A DNA stretch of 64,000 bases from CAWKGV01 sp963849305. Lineage in GTDB: Bacteria > Pseudomonadota > Alphaproteobacteria > Acetobacterales > Acetobacteraceae. The stretch spans positions 186,001 through 250,000 of the forward strand of contig CAWKGV010000008.1 of assembly GCA_963849305.1 (NCBI GenBank). Direction: 5' to 3'. The position numbers were made by a program, and so were the translations under genes. The notes beneath the pieces are model-generated. The model had not been told where the DNA came from. It made no database searches and saw only the letters and a list, made by a program, of their open reading frames with translations. How positions within the stretch are numbered: position 1 is the first letter of the stretch; each line of letters starts with the position of its first letter. This document shows positions 8,588 to 16,963 of the stretch, piece by piece.

Positions 8588-9745
8588 TCACGTCAAATGC
8601 GGCAGCGCGAGCCAGTCCTGGCTCTGCATCTCATCGAGCCGCGAAGCGGTGCGCTCGAACATCTTCGCGCCCTCTCCGCGCTGGTAGAGCTGATCGGGCT
8701 CGGCATCCGCCGAAGCGACCAGCTTCACCCGATGATCGTACAACGTATCAATCAGGATAATGAAGCGCCGCGCCTCGTCGTAGTTCTCCGGCGAGAGGCG
8801 GGGAATGCCGTCCAGGATCAGCGTGTGGAAATGCGTCGCCAGCGCCAGATAGTCGCCCGCGCCCAGCGTGGCGCCGCACAGCGCCGCGAAATCGAAGCGC
8901 GCCACTCCGTCGCCCGCCGCCGGAACCACCAACTTGCGCCCCATCACGGTTAGCGTTCCCCGCTTCGCCTCGGCGCCCCCGGTCAGCTCGGCGAACGCGC
9001 GGTCAAGCTCCCGCTTCGCCCGGTGGTCAGCCGGGACATGCCAGGTCCGCAGGTTCCGCAACCGCGCGCGGCGGAAATCCCGTCCGGCATCCATCTCCAG
9101 CACGTCGAGCCGCTGCTCGATCAACGCGATGAACGGCAGGAACGCATCGCGCCCCGGCTGGCCCTTGAACAGATCAGCGGGGCGCGTGTTCGAGGTCGCC
9201 ACCACGATCACGCCACGATCGAACAGCGCCTGGAACAGCCGGCCGAGTATCATCGCATCGGCGATGTCGTTGACCTGGAACTCGTCGAAACAGAGCAGCG
9301 CCGCCTCGGCCGCGATCTGGTCGGCCAGCGGCGGAATCGGGTCGTCGCCCTCCGGGTGGGCGCGCTTCCAGGCGTGGATGCGCGCGTGCGCGTCCTGCAT
9401 GAATTGGTGGAAATGGATGCGCCGCTTGCGCGGTACGTCCGCGGCGGCGAAGAACAGGTCCATCAGCATGGATTTGCCGCGCCCGACCTCGCCCACGAGA
9501 TAGAGCCCGTTCGGTCGGTCTTCCGGCGCCTCGTCGAACGGCTTGAGACGCAGCAGCCGCGAGAGGAACCCGTGCCCGTTGCCGAGTCGGGGCGGCGGGT
9601 CGTAGCCGCGCAGCTTGGCCCAGAGATGTTGCAGCCGCTCGATCGCGAGCCCCTGGGCGGGATCGGGCGCGAGACGGCCGGCCGCGACCATCGCCCGATA
9701 GGCCGGCAGCGGTCCGGCCGCGGAGCGGGCGGCGGGGTGGATCAT
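8588..9745 (-). CDS. zapE: cell division ATPase ZapE (AFG1/LACE1 family)
   Basis: 385 residues. Walker A GEVGRGKS at residues 85-92, followed by MLMDLFF and the family stretch RIHFHQFMQDAHARIH. Walker B is LLCFDEFQVNDIADAMIL and sensor-1 is VATSNTRPADLF. The C-terminal half has the AFG1-specific IDTLYDHRVKLV segment. ZapE interacts with FtsZ under stress in Escherichia coli, and mitochondrial relatives handle inner-membrane proteins. Commonly located beside mdh in alphaproteobacteria. Confidence 0.92.
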   Translation of the reverse strand: MIHPAARSAAGPLPAYRAMVAAGRLAPDPAQGLAIERLQHLWAKLRGYDPPPRLGNGHGFLSRLLRLKPFDEAPEDRPNGLYLVGEVGRGKSMLMDLFFAAADVPRKRRIHFHQFMQDAHARIHAWKRAHPEGDDPIPPLADQIAAEAALLCFDEFQVNDIADAMILGRLFQALFDRGVIVVATSNTRPADLFKGQPGRDAFLPFIALIEQRLDVLEMDAGRDFRRARLRNLRTWHVPADHRAKRELDRAFAELTGGAEAKRGTLTVMGRKLVVPAAGDGVARFDFAALCGATLGAGDYLALATHFHTLILDGIPRLSPENYDEARRFIILIDTLYDHRVKLVASADAEPDQLYQRGEGAKMFERTASRLDEMQSQDWLALPHLT

Positions 9746-9827
9746 GCGGCGGGCGCCATAGCGCGGAACGGTCCGGGGTTCAACGCGCCGCGATCCGTGC
9801 TAAAGCCGCGCGCCGAAGGAGACCCGG

Positions 9828-10460
9828 ATGCTGGACCTCGACTACGCGGCGCTACGCGGCGCCCCGGCGGCCGCCGACCCATTCCCGCACTTGCTCGTGG
9901 CGGACTTCGTGCCGGCCGACAGCCTGCGCGCGGTGCTGGCCGACCTGCCACCGATGGACCGGCGCGGCTCCTTCCCGCCCGGCTCGCTCCGCCTCGGCCC
10001 CGCCGCCGCCGCGCTAGTCCGGGAGATGGAAGGCCAGAGGCTCCGGGAGGCAATCGCCGAGCGGTTCGGGCTCGATCTCGCCGACGCGCCCACGATGATC
10101 ACGCTGCGCGGTTGGACCAACGAGCGCGATGGCCAAATTCACATCGATTCCGCGGCCAAGCGCGTCACCGCGCTGCTCTATCTCAATCCGGCCGAAGGCG
10201 CCTTCGCGCGCCACGAGGGATGCCTTCGGCTGCTGCGTGGCCCGCACGATCTCGACGACTATGCCGTGGAGGTGCCGCCGGTGAACGGCACCCTGCTGGT
10301 GTTTCCGAATACCCCGGATGCATGGCACGGGCACAAGGTATTCACCGGCCGGCGCTACAGCCTGCAACTCAACTACATGACCACCGATGCGAAGGCGCGC
10401 AGCGAGCTGCGCCGGCACCGGATCTCGGCCTTCGCCAAGCGCCTGACCCGCGCCGCCTGA
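9828..10460 (+). CDS. 2-oxoglutarate/Fe(II)-dependent oxygenase of the prolyl-4-hydroxylase type
   Basis: 210 residues. The iron ligands are visible as H-x-D in GQIHIDSAAK (about residues 104-106) and the distal His in DAWHGHKVF (about residue 167). The 2-oxoglutarate-binding Arg follows in GRRYSLQLNY. The strands between them (ALLYLNPAEG, GTLLVFPNT) fit the double-stranded beta-helix. Such enzymes hydroxylate proteins or small molecules. It sits 28 bases before manC, so a role in surface polysaccharide or its carrier protein is possible but not shown. Confidence 0.8.
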   Translation: MLDLDYAALRGAPAAADPFPHLLVADFVPADSLRAVLADLPPMDRRGSFPPGSLRLGPAAAALVREMEGQRLREAIAERFGLDLADAPTMITLRGWTNERDGQIHIDSAAKRVTALLYLNPAEGAFARHEGCLRLLRGPHDLDDYAVEVPPVNGTLLVFPNTPDAWHGHKVFTGRRYSLQLNYMTTDAKARSELRRHRISAFAKRLTRAA

Positions 10461-10487
10461 GCCCGCCAATCACTCCGGGAACCAGTC

Positions 10488-11913
10488 GTGACCGCCCAGC
10501 GCATCCTTCCCGTCATTCTCTCCGGCGGCACGGGCACCCGGCTTTGGCCGGTGTCCCGCGACAGCTTTCCCAAGCAGCTCTGGCCGCTGGTCTCCGAGCG
10601 GACCATGATCCAAGAGACGGCCTTGCGTGCGCGGGGGCCACGCTTCGAGCCGCCGATTGTGGTCTGCAACCAGGAGCACCGGTTCCTGATCGCCGAGCAG
10701 TTGCGGGCCGGGGGCATCGAGGCCGCGCGCATCGTGCTGGAGCCGGTCGGGCGCAACAGCGCCCCGGCGATCGCCGCCGCCGCCCTGCTCGCCGCCGAAC
10801 ACGAGCCTGACACGGTGCTGTGGATGATGCCCGCCGACCACGCGATCGGCGATGGCGCCGGGCTGGACTCGCTGCTGGAGGTGGCGGACACGGCCGCACG
10901 GGCGGGCCGCATCGTCACCTTCGGGATGCAGCCCGCGGCCGCGGAGACCGGCTACGGCTACATCGAGTTGGGCGCCCCCCTCGCCGCCGCGCCCGGCGCT
11001 TACGAGGTGGCGCGCTTCATCGAGAAGCCGGACGCGGGGACCGCGGCGGTGCTGACGCGCACCGGGCGGCATCTGTGGAACTCGGGGATGTTCGTGTTCA
11101 CCACGGCAACCCTGCTCAGCGAGCTTGCGGCGCACGCGCCGGAGGTTCTGGAGGCGGTACGCGCCTCGGTCGCGGCGCGGCACGACGATCTCGATTTCAT
11201 TCGCCTGGGCACCGACGAATTCGCCGCCAGCCCCTCGATCAGCCTCGACTACGCCGTGGCCGAGCGCACCACTCGCGCCGCGGTGGTTCCGGCTTCGATC
11301 GGATGGTCCGACATCGGCAGTTGGACCGCGCTTTGGGAATTGGGGGAGAAAGACTTCGCGGGGCAACGTCGCGATCGGCGACGTGGTGCTGGAGCACACC
11401 GAGAACTGCTACGTCCGCAGCAACGGGATGCTGGTGGCCGTTCTCGGGCTGAACGACGCGGTGGTGGTCGTCACCGAGGACGCGGTACTGGCGACGGATC
11501 GCGGCCACGCGCAGGACGTCAAGAAATTGGTTGACCGGCTGAAGCAAGCAGGACGGCCGGAAGCCGTGGTGCACAAACGCGCCTACCGGCCCTGGGGCTT
11601 CTACGAGAGTCTCATCCAGGGCGAACGATTCCAGGTCAAGCGCATCGTCGTCCGCCCGGGCCAGAAGCTCTCGTTGCAGAAGCACTTTCACCGTGCCGAG
11701 CACTGGGTGGTGGTGACGGGAAGCGCACTGGTCACGCGCGGGGAGGAAGAGCTTCTGGTTCATGAGAACGAAAGCGTGTATTTGCCCCTGGGCATCATTC
11801 ACCGCCTGGAGAATCCCGGCAAGATCCCGCTGACGCTGATCGAGGTCCAGTCCGGCCCTTACTTGGGCGAGGACGACATCGTTCGGATCGAGGACACGTA
11901 CGGCCGGTCCTGA
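10488..11913 (+). CDS. manC: mannose-1-phosphate guanylyltransferase / mannose-6-phosphate isomerase, frame broken once
   Basis: GTG start at 10488. The nucleotidyltransferase half shows ILSGGTGTRLWPVSRDSFPKQ (GTP/Mg binding) and FIEKPD. The C-terminal cupin half shows RPWGFYESL, GQKLSLQKHFHRAEHW with metal-binding His residues, and LGIIHRLENPG. It makes GDP-mannose for exopolysaccharide or O-antigen. The frame shifts by +1 at the G run 11360-11363 (residues EKDFAG | NVAIGDVV). Removing one G restores a 474-residue protein, the normal length. I infer a sequence error; a true knockout cannot be excluded. Confidence 0.9.
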
Positions 11914-11943
11914 GCCCCCATTTCATTCTCTTCCCGGAGCTAG

Positions 11944-12057
11944 CGCGCCGCGCGAGCGCGAGAACGAGGTCGCGGGCGATCACCTGACCACCGACCCGGC
12001 AACAGAAGACCGCCCGTCCAAGGCTTGCAGGTGCATTAGCGTCGCGCACAGCGCCCT
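11944..12057 (-). pseudogene. degenerate second copy of the 3' end of holA
   Basis: Two short peptides read from this stretch match the C-terminus of the intact holA just downstream: ATLMHLQ in one frame (compare ATLMHLQRLHRA in HolA) and VIARDLVLALARRAS in another (compare VIARNAVLALARRSA). The stretch between them in HolA is missing. It looks like a tandem duplication decayed by deletion and frameshift. Nothing else is recognised between manC and holA. A short plus-strand frame ending at 12211 (peptide ADLVRFVERAF..LATFLRQAADAISPKV) could be the end of an unknown gene, but has no convincing start. Confidence 0.55.
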
Positions 12058-12238
12058 TGACCGGCTTCGGGCCGCCAGTGTCACCCGCCAGCCTGCTGAT
12101 TTGGTCCGCTTCGTCGAGCGTGCCTTCTCGCCGTTGCCGCACCAGCTCGTCATGGCCGATCTGGCAACCTTCCTGCGGCAAGCCGCGGACGCGATCAGCC
12201 CCAAGGTCTGATAGCTTCGTTCGATTCCTGCTTGCTTT

Positions 12239-12272
12239 CCCCTCCCCTTGCGGGAGGGGCCGGGCGGAGGTG
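12239..12272. repeat. short GC-rich dispersed repeat, copy 1
   Basis: Palindromic core CCCCTTGCGGGAGGGG (12244-12259) followed by CCGGGCGGAGG. The same core recurs at 13842 and 16887. It lies in the gap before holA, immediately after the holA stop on the other strand. Possible roles are a dispersed intergenic palindrome or a transcription terminator; there is no T run. Confidence 0.6.
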
Positions 12273-13283
12273 TCAGGGCGCCGCTCGCGCGCTGCGCCGC
12301 GCGAGCGCGAGCACCGCGTTGCGGGCGATCACCTGGTCCGGCGCGCCGGTGCGCTTGCAGGCACGTTCCGCCTCCGCGAGCGCACTCATTCCGGCCATCA
12401 AGGCCGGAGCGGGCCAGAGGCCGAGCGCGCGCGCGAAGGCACCGACCCGACGGTAGAACACCGGCGGGCGCGATGCCTTGGCCGCCTCGGCCGCGCTCAT
12501 CCCGCCATCCATCGCCAGCCGCGCCCGGTGCAGGCGTTGCAGGTGCATCAGCGTCGCGCGCAGCACCCCGACCGGCGTGGCGCCCTCGGCCATCGCCAGT
12601 TCCAATGCCCGGTCGGCGGTGGCCAGATCGCCTTGGGTGGCGGCGAACAGCGCGTCATCCAGCGACAGCCCCGCGAGATCGCCGACGCAGGCCGTCGCTT
12701 GCGCGAGGTCCACCCGCCCGCCTGGTCCGGCGTAAAGGGCGAGCTTCTCGATCTCCCGGCGAGTGGCGGCGCGGTCGGCCCCGAGATGGCCGACCAGCCA
12801 GGCCAGCGCCTCGGGCTCGGCGGTCACGGCCCCATCGGCGAGCGCGGCGCGGATCGTCTCTTCGAGCGCCCGCCCTTCTTCCGGGTAGCAGCCGATGGCC
12901 GCGCCATCCGCTGCCGCCTCCACCGCCGAACGCAGCCGTGAGCGGGGAGGCAAGCCCGATGCCTCCAGCACCACGAGCGCCGGCGCTGTGCTGGCCAGCA
13001 CGGCCTGGACCGGGCCGGCGGCGGCCTCGCCCGCCTCACGGACCCGCACGACGCGCCGCCCTCCCGTCAGCGACAGCGAGGCCGCCTCGGCCGGCAGGCT
13101 GCCGATTTCGTCGCGGGCCAACTCGGCCAGCCGGAACGGGTCATCAAGCCCGCCCGCCACCGCGCGCACCAGCGCCTCGGCGCGCTCGCGGATCAGTCCG
13201 AGGTCGTCGCCATGGAGCAGGACCACGCGGGCCGCGCCGGGGTCACGCAGGAAAGCGCGGACGCTGCGGGCGTCGATCTTCAC
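12273..13283 (-). CDS. holA: DNA polymerase III, delta subunit (clamp loader)
   Basis: 336 residues. N-terminal RVVLLHGDDLGLIRERAEALV, then PFRLAEL; the middle holds EALAWLVGHLGADRAATRREIEKLALY, a HolA hallmark. The C-terminal helical collar shows LMHLQRLHRARLAMDGG and PPVFYRRV. Delta opens the beta sliding clamp within the clamp-loader complex. Stop at 12273; the start lies 5 bases after the lptE stop. leuS-lptE-holA is a conserved proteobacterial cluster. Confidence 0.93.
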   Translation of the reverse strand: MKIDARSVRAFLRDPGAARVVLLHGDDLGLIRERAEALVRAVAGGLDDPFRLAELARDEIGSLPAEAASLSLTGGRRVVRVREAGEAAAGPVQAVLASTAPALVVLEASGLPPRSRLRSAVEAAADGAAIGCYPEEGRALEETIRAALADGAVTAEPEALAWLVGHLGADRAATRREIEKLALYAGPGGRVDLAQATACVGDLAGLSLDDALFAATQGDLATADRALELAMAEGATPVGVLRATLMHLQRLHRARLAMDGGMSAAEAAKASRPPVFYRRVGAFARALGLWPAPALMAGMSALAEAERACKRTGAPDQVIARNAVLALARRSARAAP

Positions 13284-13288
13284 CGCGA

Positions 13289-13900
13289 TCAGCTGGAAGC
13301 GACCGTGCCCGCCTTCTGGCGGAAGAACGCAGCGAGCCGGAGCGCGATCTGGTCCGCGATCTCATCGGCGATTCGCCCGTCGTACTGCTCCGTCTCGAGA
13401 TCGCCGTTAAAAAATTGCTGATCAAAGATGGCGAAACTTTGCAGCGAGCGGGCGAATCCCGAAGTGATGAGGCTGCGCGCCGGGTCGCGCCCGATCAGGG
13501 TCCAGTTGGCATTGCCGATGAGTCGGATGCGGGTGGTGGAGTTGTCCGGCTGGATCCCGATGCCTTCGCCCGTAATCCAGTAAACGACCGACAGATCGTA
13601 CAACGTGGAGTGCTCGCCGCCGGCGCCCCGGAAGCGGACCTGCAACGCCTGGCGCAGAAGCTGGCCAGGCCGGTCGGGGATGATACCCACATGAATCGCC
13701 GCCAGCTCGCGCGTCGCCGGTCCGGCGCTGCCGCTCGCCGTCGGCATGTATACCGGTTGGAAGCCGCAGCCGGCGAGCGGCGCCAATGCCGCCGCCGCGC
13801 CGAGCGCGAGCAGGTTGCGGCGGGGGAGGGTTGTTTTTCCGCCCCTTGCGGGAGGGGAGGGGTCGCGCGGCAGGGGGTTGGGGGAGGGATCGCGCATCAT
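13289..13900 (-). CDS. lptE: LPS-assembly lipoprotein LptE
   Basis: 203 residues. Signal peptide and lipobox LALGAAAALAPLAGC (Cys about residue 45), then FQPVYMP, the start of mature LptE proteins. The mature part has the LptE pattern TLYDLSVVYW, LIGNANWTL and a C-terminal amphipathic helix with QIALRLAAFF. LptE plugs LptD in the outer membrane for LPS export. The start overlaps the leuS stop (ATGA), so it is coupled. The first ~22 residues (SPNPLPRD..PPARGGK) are encoded by the dispersed GC repeat and are probably not original signal peptide. Confidence 0.88.
   Translation of the reverse strand: MMRDPSPNPLPRDPSPPARGGKTTLPRRNLLALGAAAALAPLAGCGFQPVYMPTASGSAGPATRELAAIHVGIIPDRPGQLLRQALQVRFRGAGGEHSTLYDLSVVYWITGEGIGIQPDNSTTRIRLIGNANWTLIGRDPARSLITSGFARSLQSFAIFDQQFFNGDLETEQYDGRIADEIADQIALRLAAFFRQKAGTVASS
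13842..13890. repeat. short GC-rich dispersed repeat, copy 2, inside the lptE start
   Basis: Core GCCCCTTGCGGGAGGGGAGG followed by GGTCGCGCGGCAGGGGGTTGGGGGAGG. It shares the CCCCTTGCGGGAGGG core with copies at 12244 and 16887. Here it is translated on the minus strand as the extra N-terminal residues of LptE. Confidence 0.6.
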
Positions 13901-16525
13901 CCAACCACCACGAAGTTCACGATCCGATTGGGCACATGGATCCGCTTGACGATTCGCTTGCCCTCTAGCGCGCGGGCGACATTGGGCTCGCCTTCCGCGG
14001 CGATGAGCACCGACGCCGGATCAGCGTCGGGCGGCATCGCGACGGTGCCGCGCAACTTGCCCATCACCTGCACCGCGATCGTGACCTGCTCGGCCGCCGT
14101 GAGCGCCGGATCGGCTTCGGGCCAGGGGAGGGTGGCCACCATCGCGTCGGCGTCGGGATGGAGCCGAGCATGAATCTCCTCGGCCAGATGCGGCATCATC
14201 GGGCCGATCAGCCGCGCCATGATCCCAACCGCCTCGCGCCGCGCCCAGAGCAGGCCGGCGCCCTCCGGCGCGCGTTCGGCCTCGGCGATGGCGTTGGCCA
14301 GCTCGTGCAGCCGCGCCACCGCGACGTTGAAGGCGAAGCCATTCAGCGCCGCGCTCACGGCGGCGATGGTGCGGTGGGTCGCTTGCCGGAGCGTGCGCGC
14401 GGCATCGCAGAACTCCTCGGGGATCATCGCCCCTGTCGCGCCGTCAAGCGATTCGGCCAGCCGGAACAGCCGTTGGGCGAAGCGGTAGGCGCCCGCGACG
14501 CCGGCCTCGGTCCACTCCATGTCCCGCTCCGGCGGGTTGTCCGACAAAATGAACCAACGCGCGGTATCGGCGCCGAAGCGATCGATGATGGCGCCGGGGT
14601 CTATCGTATTGCGCTTGGATTTGCTCATCGCCTCGTACACGCCCGACGATCACTGGCTCGCCGGTCGAACGGAGCACTGCTGTCCCATCGGCGCGTTTAT
14701 CGATCTCGTCAGGATAGAGCCAGCGCCCGTTCAGCCCCTCGGCGGTGCGGTAGCTCTCATGTGTAACCATGCCTTGCGTGAACAGGCCAGTGAACGGCTC
14801 ATCAAGCGCGAGATGTCCCGGTGTCGCGCATGGCTCGGGTGAAGAAACGCGAGTAGAGCAGGTGCAGAATCGCATGCTCGATCCCGCCGATATACTGATC
14901 GACGGGCATCCAGTGCTCGGCCGCCGCGCGGATCGACCGGGGTCGGTCCGGCGTTCGGGCTGCAAAACCGGGCGAAGTACCAAGAACTGTCCACGAAGAC
15001 ATCAAACGTATCCGTTTCGCGCCGGGCGGGCTGGCCGCAGGCCGGACACGCCACGTGTTTCCAGGTCGGATGGTAGTCGAGCGGATTGCCCGGCCGGTCG
15101 AACGTGACGTCCTCGGGGAGCCGCACCGGAAGCTGTTCGTCCGGCACCGGCACGACCCCGCACGCTCACGCAATGGATCATCGGGATCGGGCAGCCCCAA
15201 TACCGCTGCCGGCTCACCCCCCAATCGCGCAACCGCCAGTTCACCTCGCCGTGCCCGGCCCCGAGCCGCTCCAGCTCGGCCACCGCGGCGCGTTTGGCCG
15301 CCTCCACATCGAGCCCGTCCATGAAACCCGAATGAAAGATCGTGCCGGGGCCGACATACGCCTCCTCGCCGATCTCGAAGCTGGCGGGATCGGCGCCGGG
15401 CGGCAGCACGACGGGCGTGACCTCCAGCCGGTATTTCCGCGCGAACTCCAGGTCGCGCTGGTCGTGGGCGGGGCAGCCGAAGATCGCGCCGGTCCCGTAT
15501 TCCATCAGCACGAAATTGGCGATCCAGACCGGGAAATCGGCACCCTCCAGGAACGGGTGGCGCACGCGCAGCCCGGTATCGTAGCCCTGCTTCTCGGCCG
15601 CCTCGATGGTGGCCTCGCTGGTGCCCATCCGGCGGCACTCGGCCACGAACTCCGCCGCCTTCGGATCGCGCGCGGCGACGGCGGCGGCGAGCGGATGCTC
15701 GGGGGCGAGTGCCAGGAACGACATGCCATAGAGCGTGTCCGGCCGGGTGGTGTACACCTCGACCTCGGCGATGCCGGCTTCCGGTTCGGCGAGCGCGAAG
15801 CGCAGCCTCGCCCCCTCGCTGCGGCCGATCCACTTCGCCTGCATCACCCGCACGCGCTCCGGCCAGCGGTCGAGCGTATCCAACGCCGCGAGCAGTTCAG
15901 GCGCGTACTGCGTGATGCGCAGGAACCACTGACTGAGCTGCTTCTTTTCCACCAACGCGCCGGAGCGCCAGCCCCGCCCGTCGATCACCTGCTCGTTGGC
16001 GAGCACGGTGCCGTCTACCGGGTCCCAGTTGACCCAGCTCTCCTTCCGCTCCGCCAACCCGGCGCGCAGGAAGTCCAGAAACAGCTTCTGCTGCTGGCCG
16101 TAATAGTCCGGGTCGCAGGTCGCCAGCTCGCGCTCCCAGTCGATCGAGAGGCCCATGCGCTTCAGTTCGGCGCGCATGGTGGCGATGTTCTCGGCGGTCC
16201 ATTTTGCCGGATGGATGCCGCGCTCGCGCGCAGCGTTCTCGGCCGGCAGGCCGAACGCGTCCCACCCCATCGGGTGCAGCACGGAGTAGCCGCGCGCCCG
16301 CATGTAGCGCGCCACCACGTCACCCAACGTATAGTTGCGGACGTGGCCCATATGGATCTTCCCGCTCGGGTACGGGAACATCTCCAGCACGTAGTATTTG
16401 GGCTTGCCATCGGCCGGACAATCTTCCACCCGGAAGCAGCCGCTCGCGGCCCATGCCGCCTGCCAGCGCGGCTCGGCGACGCGGAAGTCGTACCGCGGCG
16501 CGGCCTCGGTCACGATCTCGTTCAT
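13897..16525 (-). CDS. leuS: leucyl-tRNA synthetase, reading frame broken by four single-base insertions
   Basis: From ATG 16525 (MNEIVTEAAPRYDF). HIGH motif is MFPYPSGKIHMGHVRNYTLGD; the editing domain holds TRPDTLYGMSFLALAPEHP; KMSKS motif is AMSKSKRNTIDPG near 14620. The C-terminal anticodon-binding part ends IVNFVVVG. The frame shifts +1 near 15160 (after PMIHC), near 14935 (before AAEHWMPVDQYIGG), at 14816 (DTGHLALDEPF) and near 14643 (before YEAMSKSK). Taking one base out at each gives 874 residues, the normal size. An essential gene with four same-sign shifts is best explained by insertion errors. Confidence 0.93.
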
Positions 16526-16689
16526 GGCGCCTGTATCGTTCGCGGCGGCGCGGCGTGCAAGGCCGGTAGTGGACTTGTCGGCACCGGCACGTTCGGCGAT
16601 CAAGACAAGGTGCGTTGACCCCGGTGCCGGCGACCCGTCACGTTGTCGCAAGGTTACCCTTGCCGTAAGCGAACCGAACGAGGATTGCT

Positions 16690-16863
16690 ATGCTGAGATG
16701 GGCTGTCGTCTTCCTGATCATCGCGATCATTGCGGGAATTTTCGGCTTCGGCGGGATCGCCGGGGCTGCGGTTGGCATCGCCAAGATCCTGTTCTTCATC
16801 TTCCTGGTGATCTTCATCATCAGCCTGATCGCCGGACTGGTGGCGGGACGAAAGGTACTATAG
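16690..16863 (+). CDS. DUF1328 small inner-membrane protein
   Basis: 57 residues: MLRWAVVFLIIAIIAGIFGF, then GGIAGAAVGIAKILFFIFLV and a second hydrophobic stretch ending AGRKVL. The length, the LRWAVVFL start and the GFGGIAG turn match the DUF1328/YtjA family of two-helix membrane peptides of unknown function. It stands alone between leuS and the PTS operon. Confidence 0.85.
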   Translation: MLRWAVVFLIIAIIAGIFGFGGIAGAAVGIAKILFFIFLVIFIISLIAGLVAGRKVL

Positions 16864-16883
16864 CGAGAGCCGGGCGCTATAAG

Positions 16884-16916
16884 TCCCCCCTTGCGGGAGG
16901 GCCCGGGGGGAGGGTC
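16884..16916. repeat. short GC-rich dispersed repeat, copy 3
   Basis: CCCCCCTTGCGGGAGGGCCC followed by GGGGGGAGGGTC; shares the CCCCTTGCGGGAGGG core with 12244-12259 and 13842-13857. It lies between the small membrane gene and the end of the PTS operon on the other strand. Confidence 0.6.
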
Positions 16917-16963
16917 GAGCAAAGAACCTCCGGGAGAGGCAGGGTTATCGGACCACATGCCCT

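Noticed and set aside
12248..14173. 641-codon plus-strand frame over holA and lptE
   Set aside because: Arg/Pro/Ala-rich translation of the complementary strand of known genes.
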